Assembly: GCA_051453625.1 (NCBI GenBank)
Contig: JBOZIK010000001.1
Location: forward strand, 266,370,123 to 266,434,122
DNA from: Welwitschia mirabilis
Lineage: Eukaryota > Gnetophyta > Gnetopsida > Welwitschiales
DNA: 64,000 nucleotides
Direction: 5' to 3'
Below the pieces are notes generated by a model, which had not been told where the DNA came from, ran no database searches, and was given only the letters and a program-made list of their open reading frames with translations. The number at the start of each line of letters is the position of its first letter. Within the stretch, counting starts at the first letter, position 1. Shown in pieces: positions 23,918-36,148 of the stretch. A program made the translations under genes and the position numbers.

Positions 23918-25955
23918 CTTGACTTCAATCCTCATAAGGTCCAAGAAATTTTATCAATCAGTAACTAGATTAATATTATTTGGAAAGTATTAGAAGATAT
24001 TTTTACATCATTTTATTACCACCTAGTTATTTCTTAAGCATTTGTAAAATGAATTATGCTACAATTTTTTAAGTGATTAGAGTTTTTCTTCTGATTAAAC
24101 TATTATTAGATTTTGTAGTAGCATAAGCATTAAGATTCCTTTAAAGAAATTAATAATAAATAAAATTATTTCTGTTAAGATTTAACTTAAAGTATCTTAC
24201 TTAAAATAATTTAATTTATGAGATTTACTAATTAAGGAATTACATCTCTATAAAATCAACATTTATTACTTGAAGCTATTACTTATAAGAGCATTCATGG
24301 AAGTAAAGGAGGTGATGATTCCCTATATTTAATTAAGCAATTAAATCTATTCAAAGCCCACATTATTTCTTGAATTTATGGCTTAAAAGAGTATTCATAA
24401 AAGTAAAGAAGGTGATGAGTCCCTATTTTTAATTAAGGGATTACATCTGTCCAAAACTTACCTTTGTTACTTAAAGCGATAGCTTAAAATATCGTTCATA
24501 AAAGTAAAGAGGGTAATGATTTCATATTTTTAATGAAGGGATTAAATCTTTTTAAAATCCGCATTTATTACTTGAAGTCATAGCTTATAAAAGTATTCAT
24601 AAAAGTAAAGAAGTGATGCTTCTCTATTTTATCATGAGTGCATTTTTTATTACTATTAGATTTTTGTTAATAATTTGATTTCTTCAATTATTTATTATTT
24701 TATTTAAATCACTTCTACCCTTTCATTTTATCTTTCATAGGATCATGTACTTCTAAAAGCACTACTAAAGAGCTCATGGATTTTATTTGAGGTAGTTTCC
24801 ATGATTTCATTTATTACAAATTTCTTTTAAAAAGTAGACTATAACTTTAACATGAACTTAAGAATGAATTAGGAGTCTACTTAAACTTATAATAATTACA
24901 ATATATTAGTAAAATACATTAAATTCTATTTCTTTAGAACTATGCAAACAACATTTTTATAGTATTAAAAACAAATCTAGGACTACACGTTTAACTTGCC
25001 TTGGAAATGTATTGATAGAATAAAATTTAATTAATATTAAAAAAATCTAATAAAGGTTTAGATTATACTGAAAACTAAATATTATTTCTAAAAGAGATTA
25101 TATATAGATACAAAATACTTTAAAGAGCTAAAACAAAATTAAATCTACTATTTTTAAGGTAAACATTACTTTTAAAAAAAACTAAGAAGTACATTTTTAT
25201 ACTAAAAACTCATTATGATGCTAATGTTTTCACTTTTAATTATCTTAAAAACTAATTATAATAGAAGCTAATTATATTTTAATAGGATATCATAAAATAA
25301 AGAAAAGAAAAAACACCAAAAGTAGAAGCTTAATTTTTACAACTGATTAGCAATACCCTATAGGTAGGGATAAATTAAAAGAATAAATTTAGAAACCCAA
25401 AAATGAATCCTATAAAATAAATTTACAAACCCAAAACTAAATCCTATAAGAATGACTTTACAAGTATTAAATTCTAATTCACAATTTAAATAATAAAAAT
25501 TTTCAATACATCTGCAAGAAAACATGTTATTATCACTATCCATGAATCCCTTTTTACTCTTCTAATAAGCATTATATAAGTTTAAGTACTTCTAAAAGCT
25601 ATTTGGAATAGTTTCATAAGGTTAAGATGGGATAAATTAATGGCTACACCTATAAGAAAAACCCTAAAACATTAATTTAATCCCTTTTACCTCTTTAATG
25701 TACATTTTAAAAGTTCAACCATTTCCAAAAGCTATCTTAAAGGGGTTGTAAGTTAAAAATGTTAAAGGCAACAAATAAATAGTGTTGAAAAAATAAAAGA
25801 GTAATAAATTTATAAAGAAAATTTTTTGAAGGGGGGAGGGTGGATGAGAGTTTGGTTATGAGGAAAGGGGGGAAAGGGAAGTGTTGAGGAAATCAAGTGG
25901 ATGTGGTAAAGTGGGGAGTGCTCAAGAACTTTACAAAATGCATCATAGGTTTTCA
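23918..25955 (-). repeat. 3' LTR of the gypsy element
   Basis: Collinear with 31419-33455 over about 2 kb, including an aaggtcc/aaggttc start block, a cctagttatttcttaagcat block (24030 and 31535), the 100-bp array, an aactcattatg block and the acacctataagaaaaacc block (25646 and 33135). The match fades after 25955. If the polypurine candidate at 26401 is right, this LTR runs on to about 26395 (about 2.5 kb) and the other copy has lost its outer part. Confidence 0.8.
24221..24633 (-). repeat. Four-unit 100-bp tandem array in 3' LTR
   Basis: The landmark ttcat(a/g)(a/g)aagtaaag recurs at 24294, 24394, 24495 and 24596, giving a period of 100-101 bases. Each unit also holds a ctatttttaattaagg-like block and an acttgaagc-like block. 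The same four-unit array is in the other LTR. Confidence 0.9.
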
Positions 25956-26400
25956 TTTTTATGAAATATGTTTACAAGTACAGGGAATTACAAAATTGAC
26001 CCAAAAGATAATTTTTCCTTAGGCCATAAATGAAAGACAATATGTTATAACATTTTTCTATTTATAGGGCCTCAAAAATTAGAGGAAAAGAGAATAGTTA
26101 TTTTTCCAAGTTCTACCACCACCACTTGATGGCTAATTTCTTATGTAGCTATTGTACTTATGATAAAATTCTAGGGATCAGAACTATGAAAAATACAATT
26201 CTTACTATAGCTCAGAGAAGAGTATAGGATTTCAAGAAGGCCCAAAAATATCCAAAATATAACAAAAGGAGGAAAACTCAAAACTATAAAATGAAAAAGT
26301 AATTATTTTGATTATTTCAAATTTATGTTTAATAATATTCATAGCTTTTACAACATAGGTATTCCTTGATCAGGAGAGACTTCATTAATTTTTGTGGATT

Positions 26401-26416
26401 CCTTCCCCTCCCTAAT
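26401..26416 (-). other. Candidate polypurine tract
   Basis: The plus strand reads ccttcccctccc, so the element strand reads gggaggggaagg. It lies between the chromodomain and the 3' LTR, as required for the plus-strand cDNA primer. The exact LTR edge beside it is not clear. Confidence 0.35.
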
Positions 26417-27189
26417 AGTTTTATTATATAAATATGGAAGCCAAATAGAAAATATCCCCTTTAAGGTTACATTACTTGGTTATCCTGACTATATTTTTGT
26501 TTTTACTATTTAACAAGGAAAGCACAAATTTAAGGTTTACTTTATGATCCAAGAAAGACTATCCTAAAATTTTTAGGTTTAAGATGTATAGAAAGTTTTA
26601 GATTAACAACAACCAATAATTACAAAGGATTGTAGAAAAAAGGCAAAACTTACAAGAGTAGAAAAATTAAGCATCACAAAACTATATTAGCTATCATGAA
26701 TGAAGAAAAAGAGGCCTAAATGATACCCAAAAGGTAGAAAAAGTACAAGTTCTAAAGTGTGAAATTCTTCTTCTTAAGTTGCAAAGTCAAAAATCTAAAG
26801 AAAATTTAAGAAGAAATGCAAAAGAAATAAGGCCTTCAAGTTTCATCATATTTATAAAAGAGTTGGTAAAGTGTTACCTTTTCAAATGATCAATTATCTT
26901 TTTTCGAAGCCTGATCTTTCATACTTGATCTTTTGAGAAAAATAGTAATAAAAGAAATTTCTTTTAAATGAACAAAAATAATAGAATTTAACTAAGCACT
27001 TAAATATTTTATAATTTCTAAAATAAATAATACTTCATATAAATTAACTATTTATCTTATTTATTAACCTTAAAACTCTCTTTTACATAATTATTTTGAA
27101 ATAAAATTTATTTTTACTCAGTTGTGAGAGTAAGAACATGATAATTCTCTGATCCTCAAGATGTTTTCTACTAAAAACTTGTAAAAAGT

Positions 27190-28344
27190 TAAGGTTTTCA
27201 TTAAAAAACATCTATTTCATATTTTCAAGTTACTTTTGCTTTATTTTAACCTGATCATTGCATTTGATATAATTGAATTTTTCTTTCTCTAAGTTTAAGT
27301 TATATTTTATCCAAAATACTAATTGGTTGAGATTCAAATGTATAATCAATTTGAATTTTTACTCCTTACATATAAATTACTTTTATTACATTATATATAC
27401 ATTTCCTTAATAATGAAACATAAATGACATTATAAAGTGCTAATAACTATGGCGGTAGAGCTATCTCATAAGCCATAAGATTAACCCTTTTTATTATTTG
27501 AAAAATCCTAAAAATCTTAGTGCCAACTTGCCCTTCTTATCAAAATGAAATATGCCTTTAAAATAAAACATCTTAAGAAAAACATGATCTTCTTCTTAAA
27601 ATTCTATATACCTTATCTTCATATTTATATATTTATCCTACATATCGTTTACTTTTGGTAGCTTATGCCTAATTAGCTTAAATTTTTCTTTGAATTCTTA
27701 TACAAATAAAATTCTTAATATATTTTTTATCAACTATATCGAATCAAGATATTGGCATTCTAAAAAATCTTCCATAAAGAGCTTTTAAATTATGCATACC
27801 AAATGGATTCCTAATAACTATTATTATAAGCAAACTCAACTAAGGCTAAATGATCTATCTAAGACTCATAAAAATATAATATTACTAATCTTAATAAGCC
27901 TTCTGAAATTTGGTTACTTATGTTTGTTTAATCATCTATGTAAGGATGAAATAATATGCTTAAGTTTAATTTAGTGCTAAGTTTTTCATTGAAAGACATC
28001 CAAAACCTTAACGTAAACTTGTTGTCTCTATATAAAATGATTACTTTAAGGATTATTAAGTTATACTATGATTCCTATATATTTTTATGTAATTTTTTAA
28101 CTAAGAATGTAGTTTTGATTGGGTAAAAATGTGCATTTTTCATTAAGAGATTTACTACCATCATTATATCATTAAATCCTTCATTTGATCTAGGTAAATC
28201 TATAATAAACTCCATTCCAATAGTCTCCAATTTCCATTCTAAAACTTCAGGAGGATATAAGATTCTTACTTGGTACCTATACTCTACTTTAACTAGCTGA
28301 TAAGTAATACATTTTATTACATAATTGGTTATTTCTAATTCCAT
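27190..28344 (-). pseudogene. pol: Gypsy integrase with chromodomain remnant
   Basis: An uninterrupted 89-codon stretch at 28075-28344 covers the end of the zinc finger and start of the catalytic core: YVIKCITYQLVKVEY, then LEWKLETIGMEFIIDLP, then MVVNLLMKNAHFYP. Further down in shifting frames are FNEKLSTKLNLSILFHP, a LALVEFAYNNSY block with an IDDxT-like remnant, and then a KGKLAPRF-like region near 27530. Near 27330 a REKKFNYIK block fits a decayed chromodomain. Relative to the family pattern, the CxxC of the finger has become CxxY and several core residues are lost. Confidence 0.9.
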
Positions 28345-28559
28345 TCCTAACTGTCAATAGAATTGCTTTATATTTTTAAAAATTTTGTTAAACTACAATT
28401 AAATAGAGTACTTGATTATATGAAATTCATCAAAAATCATCTTTTAACATGCTTAATATTAAGCATCACAATCTTATCCAAATGGTTCAATAAATCTATT
28501 TAAGAGGTATCAAATTCTTATATTTATAATGGACAATTTTACTAAGCATTAAACATTAT

Positions 28560-28975
28560 CTCATAAAAGAAATATTTACCTTAGGCTATGAATTGTATGC
28601 TTTTTTTTACTTAAAGCATCTACCACCATATTTACCTTACTTGCATACAAATTTTCTACTTCATTAGAATCTTGCAAAAACTTCATCCATCTTCTTTGTT
28701 TGAGGTTTAGGTTGGATTGGATATGATTATACTTTAGAATCTTGTGATCTACTTAGATTTCTATATGCTCTTTATAAAGGTGATTTATTTAAATTTTTAT
28801 TGCATAAATTACTATAGATAATTCAAAATAATAAGCTAAATAATTTCTTTCATGATTCTATAATTTTCTAGAGGAATATAGAATAACCTTATTATCTTGC
28901 AATAAAATTGCTCCTATTCCTTCTCTTGATGCATTAGTATAAACTACATAAGGCTTATCTAGTTTAGACATATTA
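28560..28975 (-). pseudogene. pol: Gypsy RNase H, decayed
   Basis: The minus strand from 28975 reads KPYVVYTNASREGIGAILLQ, VILYSSRKL, NHERNYLAYYFEL, then a VDHKILKYNHI block and LNLKQRRWMKFLQDSNEVE. These are the gypsy RNase H motifs in order, ending with a VNMVVDALSKK-like block. The catalytic Asp of the TDAS motif reads TNAS (Asp to Asn). This activity would remove the RNA template during reverse transcription. Stops occur at former Trp or Gln codons. Confidence 0.9.
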
Positions 28976-29339
28976 GGACATAAGCTGATGCAGGGGTTGA
29001 TTTTAATATTTTAAAAGGTCCTTCACATTGATTAATCCAGATAAATTAATTATTTTATCTTAATAGAGGTACTAAAGAAATAGCAATATTGAAAAAAAAA
29101 AAAGCAATAAACCTTCTATAATAACCTATTAGACTAAGAAAACCCCTTACTTCTATTACTATTTCTAGTTTAAGCTAATTTGCTATTGCTTAAATTTATC
29201 ATAATATATACTAATTTTTTCTTTTGATATCACATGATCCACAAATTAAATTTTTGATAGCTAAAACTTACACTTTTCTATATTTTCATAAAAGTAATTT
29301 CTTATTAAGGTATCCAATACTATTATTAGATTTTAAACA

Positions 29340-29790
29340 TGAGATTCCTTTACTGGGGAGCACACTAGTATATCATTAATAAAAAATACTACAAATTCAT
29401 CTAGGTAATCTCTAAATATATTATTCATTACTTTTATAAATGCTACTAGATCATTGATTAGACTAAATGAAACAAACATGAATTTAAAATTCCTGGTTGG
29501 GTTATAAAGGTAGTTTTGAAATTATTCTCTTCTTTAATTTAAAGTTAATGATGTTTTAATTTAAGTTCTATGCTTGGTAATGGATTGCTGCTCTTGCTTG
29601 TTATCCAATTTTGGATTCTGTAATCTAAACAAAGCCTTAGACTACCATACTTCTATTTGACAAGTAAGACTAATGCACTCCAAGGAGATATGCTTCATTT
29701 GATTAGGCTCTTATCTAGTAAGGCTATTAGCTATGATTTTAGTTCTATCAACTCAACTACAAACATTTCATAAGGGGCTCTAAATATGGT
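29340..29790 (-). pseudogene. pol: Gypsy reverse transcriptase, decayed
   Basis: From about 29700 downwards the minus strand reads SPWSALVLLVK, GSLRLCLDYR, then NPLPSIELKL. After a poorly readable interval it continues with SLINDLVAFIKVMNNIF, DYLDEFVVFFIN and DILVCS (about 29470-29362). These are the fingers and palm motifs of a gypsy RT. The catalytic motif reads FIND where the family has two Asp, so the first is lost by a G-to-A change on the coding strand. Confidence 0.9.
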
Positions 29791-30469
29791 TTTGCACTAG
29801 ATCTCAAAGATATTCAAAAATCATCTCCCCTACTAGGAGGGATTCCTGGGAATTCATTTAGAAACACATTTATACACTTTTGTAATGCTAAAATTTCTGA
29901 AATTTTTGGTGGAGAATGCAAGAGGAATACATATTTTACTAAGATAAATGCATTCTCATTTCTGAATTTCTTTCTTAGCTACTTGCTTTTAATTAAATTT
30001 AACATAACAAGATTAAGATTAATTAAAAACTAGATTATCTTATTTCTAAAAAATAAAACTATAATGTTTCTAAAGTATTAATCTATTAGAGTCTTATTTT
30101 CTTGTAAGCAATTCATGTCTAAATTGATATCAAAGTAGCTCAATTATAAAACTAGAAGTTACACTTGAAATGTATGATGACTGATCCCAAATTTCACATA
30201 GAAGTTTCACCAAAAACTCTATTTTTACTACCATTGGAAAGTTACATAAGTAATTGATTTCTTTTCTTAATTATAGAAAATAATCTTTAGGCTAAAGAAA
30301 AGGAAATAAATGGGTCTTAAGCATTTGAATTTAATAACATTCTTACAAAGATGTCTAGTAGTCTAGTTAATGTTTTTAGAATTACTATATGTTGAATACG
30401 TTTGTTAGAAATTGAGGCATAAAGTTTTTTGGAGTCTTTCATCTTTCTTTAAGGGTAGTTTCTAATCAT

Positions 30470-31215
30470 ACGAGGACATTCAAAATTATAATATCCTATT
30501 TCTCTACAACTTTTAGCTGCATTTTTTGATAAAGATTCTAATGTTAACTAGCTTAATGTTTACCTATTTCTTAAGTATGCTAGGACTTTATTAAATTAAC
30601 CCTAATCATCTCAAATCTATTAGTGTTTATAGCTAGTATTAGATTCTTAGGTAATGGCCTTCTTGCTAGTTGCATCCACCTACTTTATTGAAGTGTTCTA
30701 TTCCTTTTGTTAAAGTTGTTTTCCCTAATTCATGATTTTTCACTAATTATTATCTTCTCTATATATTTATTAAGAGTGCTTGGCTTTGAATTAGAGGATG
30801 AAAATTGCCATTAATCTTTTTATTTTCACTGCCTCACTTCTATCTATTTTTAGACTTATCTTAGTAGCTTCATAAATTTGTCTTCATATTGGACTACTAT
30901 TATAAGCCTTGTTTAAGACTATATAATTCTTCTTCCTTTGCATTTTTATAGAATTCTAAAATGTACCTAGCTCAAAATCTAGTCTCAAACTCTTTCCAAG
31001 ATAGTTGTTCTAGAAATTGAAGTCTTGCCTTCTTTAATTTCCACCATAGTGTGGTGCATTTCTTTAGTTGGTGAGTTGATAAGGAACCTTTCTATTTTGA
31101 AGTAAAATTGAATATCTCTAATTATCTTAATATGGATACCAACCATGCTACTAACTTAGCTACACTATTTGATCCCTCAAAAATTATAGGATTCATTCAC
31201 TTAAATTGCATAATC
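30470..31215 (-). pseudogene. gag: Gypsy gag, decayed
   Basis: At 31210-30890 the minus strand gives AKLVAWLVSI, then LEIFNFTSK, KGSLSTHQLKKCTTLWWK, and LSWKEFETRF followed by ARY. This is the order seen in the plant gypsy capsid region. Near 30530-30470 a CREIGYYNFECP block is a decayed CCHC zinc knuckle with its second Cys and His lost. Several stops and frame changes. The protease region between gag and RT (29800-30460) is not readable. Confidence 0.8.
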
Positions 31216-31403
31216 AATTTCCTAGATATTTCAACATCATTTCTACTATTATCTCTCTCTTGTAATTCATCCACTAAGCCATTAAATAGATTAAATAGTA
31301 ATCTAATATCATTATGAGGAATCAATTCTTTTCTAGAAGATATTAATCAAATCCTATAAGGCTTAAATTCTATTATTGGTAAGAAAAAATTATTAAACCT
31401 AAG

Positions 31404-31415
31404 GCTTTGATATCA
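31404..31415 (-). other. Primer-binding site, initiator Met tRNA
   Basis: gctttgatatca is the inverse of the usual tggtatcagagc site, with two C-to-T changes in 12 bases. It lies 3 bases before the LTR start tgtcatgacccc at 31419, the expected arrangement for a minus-strand element. Confidence 0.85.
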
Positions 31416-31418
31416 AAA

Positions 31419-33455
31419 TGTCATGACCCCATCACTCACAAGGTTCAAAACATTTTATTAAACACTAACTAGATTAACATTTTTAAAAAAGACTTATAAG
31501 ATACTTTCACATCATTTGATTACTACCTAGTTATTTCTTAAGCATTTCTGAAGAGACTTAAACTATAAGTTTTTAAGTGATTAAAGTCTTCCTATTGTTG
31601 AACTATATTAGATTTTATAGTAAATAAACATTAAGATTTTCTTTAAAATAATGAATGATAAAGTAAATTATTTCTCTTAATATTTATATTAAAATCTCAT
31701 ACTTAGATTAATTTAATTTATGAGATTTCTTAATTAAGGGATTATGTCTCTCCAAAACCCACATTTGCTGCTTGAAGTGATTGCATATAAGATCATTCAT
31801 GGAAGTAAGGAGGTGATGATTATTTATCTTTAATTAAGAGATTACATTTATCTAAAACCCATATTTGGTCCTTGAAGCTATGGCTTACAAAGAATTCATG
31901 GAAGTAAAGGGGGTAATGATTTTCTATTTTTAATGAAGGTATCATGTGTTCCTAAAAATCACATTTGCTACATAAAGCTATAGGTAATAAGAGCGTTTAT
32001 AGAAGTAAAGGATGTAATTATTTTATATTTTTAATTAAGGTATTACATCTTTCTAAAATCCACATTTCCTACTTGAATTCATAGCTTTTTAAGAACATTC
32101 ATGAAAGTAAAGAAGATGATGATTTCCTATTTTACCATGAGCATAATTTTGGTTAGGATTAGATTTTATTTGTATAAACTTAATTTTTTTAATTATTATT
32201 ATTTTATTAAAACCCACTTTTACTCTTTATTTTAGCTTCAAAAATTTCATACACTTCTAAAAGTAGCACTAAAAGGGATTATTGGATTTTATTTGAGGTA
32301 ATTTCCACTATTTTATTTATTATAACTTTCTCTTAGAAAGTGGAGTATAACTTTAAAATGGACTTAAGAATGAATTAGAAGTCTACTTACATTTGAATTA
32401 ATATTAGCACATCAGTAAATTACATTAAATCTCATTAATTTAGGAATATGAAAAAATTATTTTTACATTAAGTTCCATTTCACTATTACACATTTAACTT
32501 GCTTTGAAAACATCCTAATAGAATAACATTTAGTTAACACTAAAATAAGTCTAATTAAGAGTTTAGATTATGCTAAAAAAGTAAATATTAATGATAAAAT
32601 ATATTATAAGTAGACATATAACATTTGAAAGAGCTAAAACAAATTAAATCTACTATTTTTAAGGTAAAACATTATAGGGAAAAAATAAAATATTCAAGAA
32701 ATATATTTTTATACTAAAAACTCATTATGTTACTAAATTTTCCATTTTTAATAATCTTGAAAACTAACTAAACATAAGAGAATTTAATTATATTTGAATA
32801 TGAAAACATAAAATAAAGAAAAGAGAAAAATAAAAAGCAAAAGTTTAACTTTTACAACCCATTAGCAATACGCTACAGGTAGAGATGAATTCAAAAAATA
32901 AATTTACAAACCCAAAACTAAGTCCTACAAGAATAACTTTATAAAAATTAAATTCTAACTTATAAATTGTATAATAAAAATATGTAATACATATGTAAGA
33001 ATACAAATTATTATCACCATTCCTATACCCTTTTTTACTCTTCTAATGAGTATTCTAAAGGTTTAGATACTTCTAAAATTAAAAGATATTTTAGAAGAGT
33101 TCCATAGGATTAATATGGGATAAATAAATGGTTACACCTACAAGAAAAACCTTAATAGTACTAATATTAATCCCTTTTACCTCTTTAATGTGCATTTTAG
33201 AAGTTTAATCACTTTTAAAATCTATCTTAAAAGAGTTATAAGTTAAGAAAAAATGCTTAAGATAGAAACATTTTTTTTCGAGGTGGGGGTAAAGAAATGG
33301 AAGGTGTGTTTGAATAACTTCATTAAGGGGGAAGAAGGGGATGGGATCAAGAACTTTGAGAAAGGGGAAGGGATTAACAAATTTAGAGCATGAAAGGGGG
33401 AATGATTAAGGGATTCATGGGATTTAAAAACTTCAAAATATATGTTAGGACCATA
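31419..33455 (-). repeat. 5' LTR of the gypsy element, probably truncated
   Basis: Starts with tgtcatgacccc and is collinear with 23918-25955, including a four-unit 100-bp array (31725-32142; landmarks at 31796, 31895, 31996 and 32098). The purine-rich stretch at 33280-33420 matches the purine-rich stretch at 25830-25915. Similarity stops near 33455, before the outer LTR end expected from the 3' copy, so the outer part seems to be missing or replaced. Confidence 0.8.
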
Positions 33456-33945
33456 TATCTTAGAGGAAATGGATGAATAAGATAGCTAAGGTAATTTTTA
33501 CAATTTGAAATCTTAATGTTATGTTTACACATCATGAAATTCTAACCAAATAATTCAATTCAAGTTCCTATCTAATTATGATCATAATTTCATCTAATAA
33601 TTGAAAGATAAAACATTATTTACTCATAAAATGCATTTAGTAATAAATAATAATAGCTCTTTTCCTTTATTTCTAATACAACCTCAAACTATACATCAAT
33701 GAAACTTTATGACAGTCCTTCATTAATACAATTGAAATTTCATATGATCATCATTAGCCTCAATTACAAGTCAAATCCTTATCTTATAGTCACAATTTAA
33801 GGTAGATAGATATTGAAAAGAGAGATAGAAAGTTTGATTACAATTGGACCATGGACAATTTTAAAAAAAAGTATGTGATTAATATAAATGTTCAATTAAA
33901 TATAAAAGATAGATTATAATTGTTGTAGGGCACTAAGACTAATGA
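33456..33945. other. Unassigned AT-rich DNA
   Basis: No domain or repeat recognised. It should hold the outer part of the gypsy 5' LTR if that were intact, but it does not match 25956-26395. Confidence 0.35.
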
Positions 33946-34400
33946 AACTAATTGTTAAGGCCCTTGAAATGGGTGATTGACATCACTAGGAGATTTTTTA
34001 ATGGTTGAAAATATTCTATAATATATATATACTTATGTTGATAGTGAGCTTGATGGTCGACTCCTATGAGTAAGGAGTGGATCCCTTTTAATACGTTCAT
34101 CTTCTACTAGCTAGATGGTTAACCTCACATCTAGAGTTACTCAATCCTTGATGATATGTTAATCATATTATCTATGGTGATCAACCCCTAAAATTACTAG
34201 GTTAATCTTAATGGTCAATCTCCTTGAAATAGGTAATGGAACCCTTATTAACATGGTTAGAAAATTTTTAAGCAACAAGCAGTTAATCCCATAGAAAACA
34301 CTAGTCACCATTTGGGTACTTCTTAATAATTCAATTATCTAATTAGCCTTGGTCTACTTTATAATTTATTTAATTTTAATGTCATTTGCATGAGGTCTGA
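33946..34400. repeat. Decayed GGTCGACTCC-type motif region
   Basis: ggtcgactcctatgag at 34053 and its transition-altered relatives (ggttaacctc near 34117, ggtcaatctcc near 34213, ggttaatctt near 34200) suggest a cluster of short GTCGAC-like motifs, as in the copia LTR at 36149. Probably LTR-derived; ends not defined. 34401-35394 is AT-rich with nothing recognised except an acidic reading frame at its right edge. Confidence 0.45.
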
Positions 34401-35394
34401 CATATGCTCTAGAGTGACTTTAATCAACATTCAGTATTAATACATAAATACTATCATTTTATTATTTAATTATATATTATTTAATATGTCATTAATAGAT
34501 AATTAGGAGGTGTAATAATCTTTCCCTTTATCATTGATGATAACAAAATTAACATTATTGATCTTATTCCTTAAGATGATGCTTTCCTTAAGTGAGTACA
34601 TCTTCCTAAATACATACATTTTGTAAATGAAATTACTTTATACATGTATTGGATGTTGAAGGCTACAAAAGGCAAAAAACAATTCTTACATTAATGGGAT
34701 GCTAAAGTTATCATAAAATTTCAAGCTATTAAAAAAAAGGAATCTAATATACATGTTATCATAACTAAATAAATTTTATAGTACATGTCAATCCCATAAG
34801 AACAAAACATCTTACTATCCAATACTATAATAGATACTACATCATTTTTAGCATAAGACTAAATAACACTACTATTTGTTATACTACATTACACTATGAT
34901 TTCTCTCCCTCTTTGTTATTAATGGTAAGAAAGCTACAAATAGAAGTAAATAGATAACTAAGTAGATGTAAAAGTATAAAATCTAATTAGACTCATTGAA
35001 GGATGATATGTAGTGATAGGATTCATGGCTAATGATGAAATATAATGATCTTATAGGGGATGGATGAGTAGACATAATGGATGATGAAGAAGTAGGTAGA
35101 GTGGAAATAGATAACTATGGAGTGGTGAATCCAGTAGATTTAAAGAAGTAACACATATACTAGAATGATTCTATAAGTTCATAACATAATGAAGAAGCCT
35201 CCTATGGAGATGAAAGATGAGGTGATTCTAGTGAAAAATCTATCCACCTAGGTAATGGAGTATGTGTTTTATACTATGTTTCCTCATCCTCCTTCTTTAA
35301 GTAGTCTTCCTTTTTAAAATTCTCATCATCCTCTTTCTCTTCATCATCTAATCCTAAACTAATTTCTCTAATTCTTCTACCTCTAGAGCCTCAT

Positions 35395-35965
35395 GTGTCT
35401 CATCCTCTACTAGCTTTTCCTCCTCTTACTCTTTCATCTCATTTAGAAAGTCTGATGGAGGAGTAGAAGAGGATGACAAAGAGTAAGATGATAATGTAAT
35501 AAAATATGATAGGATTCTAGAATTTGTCTAGCCCTCATCAACTCCTCTAGAATATATAGCATTTTCTGCTATAATTGCTCTTGCTCATACATCATAGTAT
35601 GAAGGGATTTAAGAAAGTTCATCATTGATTTAATAAGCCCTTTAAAGCATGTAGCATAAGAATGAGAGAAAGAAGAAGATTCATGGGAGGACATTATACC
35701 TCTGTCACATGAGGGTTTCTAAATAGGACCTACCTCAAAAAAGTGCATGTATGTTAATGTATAATAGTTACGAGGTTGGAAATGTTTGAGTATGATAACA
35801 TTGTGCTATGGTAGAGATATACAAAAGTGGATATGCAATGCCATAATTAAACATCCATATTTAAGAGTCTTATTCTTAAACTAAATGATGTGTACTAAAA
35901 AATTAAAGATAATAATGTTGCATTAATGTTTTATTATGAATAGAGTTAATGAAAAAATATAAGTA
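35395..35965 (-). pseudogene. Plant transposon-associated ORF, C-terminal part
   Basis: The minus strand gives a YG..IM-like block, IHFCISLP and TLTYMHFF (about 35930-35740). Then comes MSSHESSSFSHSYATCFK, an FLKSLHTMMYEQEQ-like helix (35694-35570), and an acidic tail with VEDETHEALEVEELEKL (near 35400). The ORF at 55440-56512 has the same order: HF.I.L, TL..MH, Ser-rich segment, helix, acidic tail. The layout resembles plant proteins labelled putative transposon proteins. Function is unknown. The N-terminal half is missing, and the copia LTR at 36149 lies just beyond. Confidence 0.5.
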
Positions 35966-36148
35966 TATAAAGGATGATATCCTCCCTATGTCCATCAAGA
36001 GAAAGAAGAATATACTAAAAAATCAAGTGTAGAACTTTATACAGTGCAGTCAATTATCTAGCTCTAAAGGTAATCAAGGATTCCTAATCAAAATTAGCAT
36101 CATGAAGTACTAGGGGTAATCAAATCTTGAGAATGACAAATAAAAATT

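Larger units (their letters stand above)
23918..33455 (-). mobile_element. Chromodomain Ty3/gypsy element with both LTRs
   Basis: Minus-strand LTR retrotransposon. In element order (high to low coordinate) it has the 5' LTR (33455-31419), initiator-Met primer site (31415-31404), gag (about 31215-30470), RT (29790-29340), RNase H (28975-28560), integrase (28344-27400), chromodomain remnant (about 27390-27190), a candidate polypurine tract (26416-26401) and the 3' LTR. The domain order and C-terminal chromodomain place it with Tekay/Del-like chromoviruses. It is the best-preserved element here, but all domains contain stops. The LTR copies differ at many sites, which implies an old insertion. 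Confidence 0.85.

Noticed and set aside
23720-23944. 74-codon minus-strand open frame
   Set aside because: It translates the GA/GT tract and is low complexity (LSLSLFLSLSHTHT-like).
31108-31317. 69-codon plus-strand open frame
   Set aside because: It is the opposite-strand shadow of the minus-strand gypsy gag.
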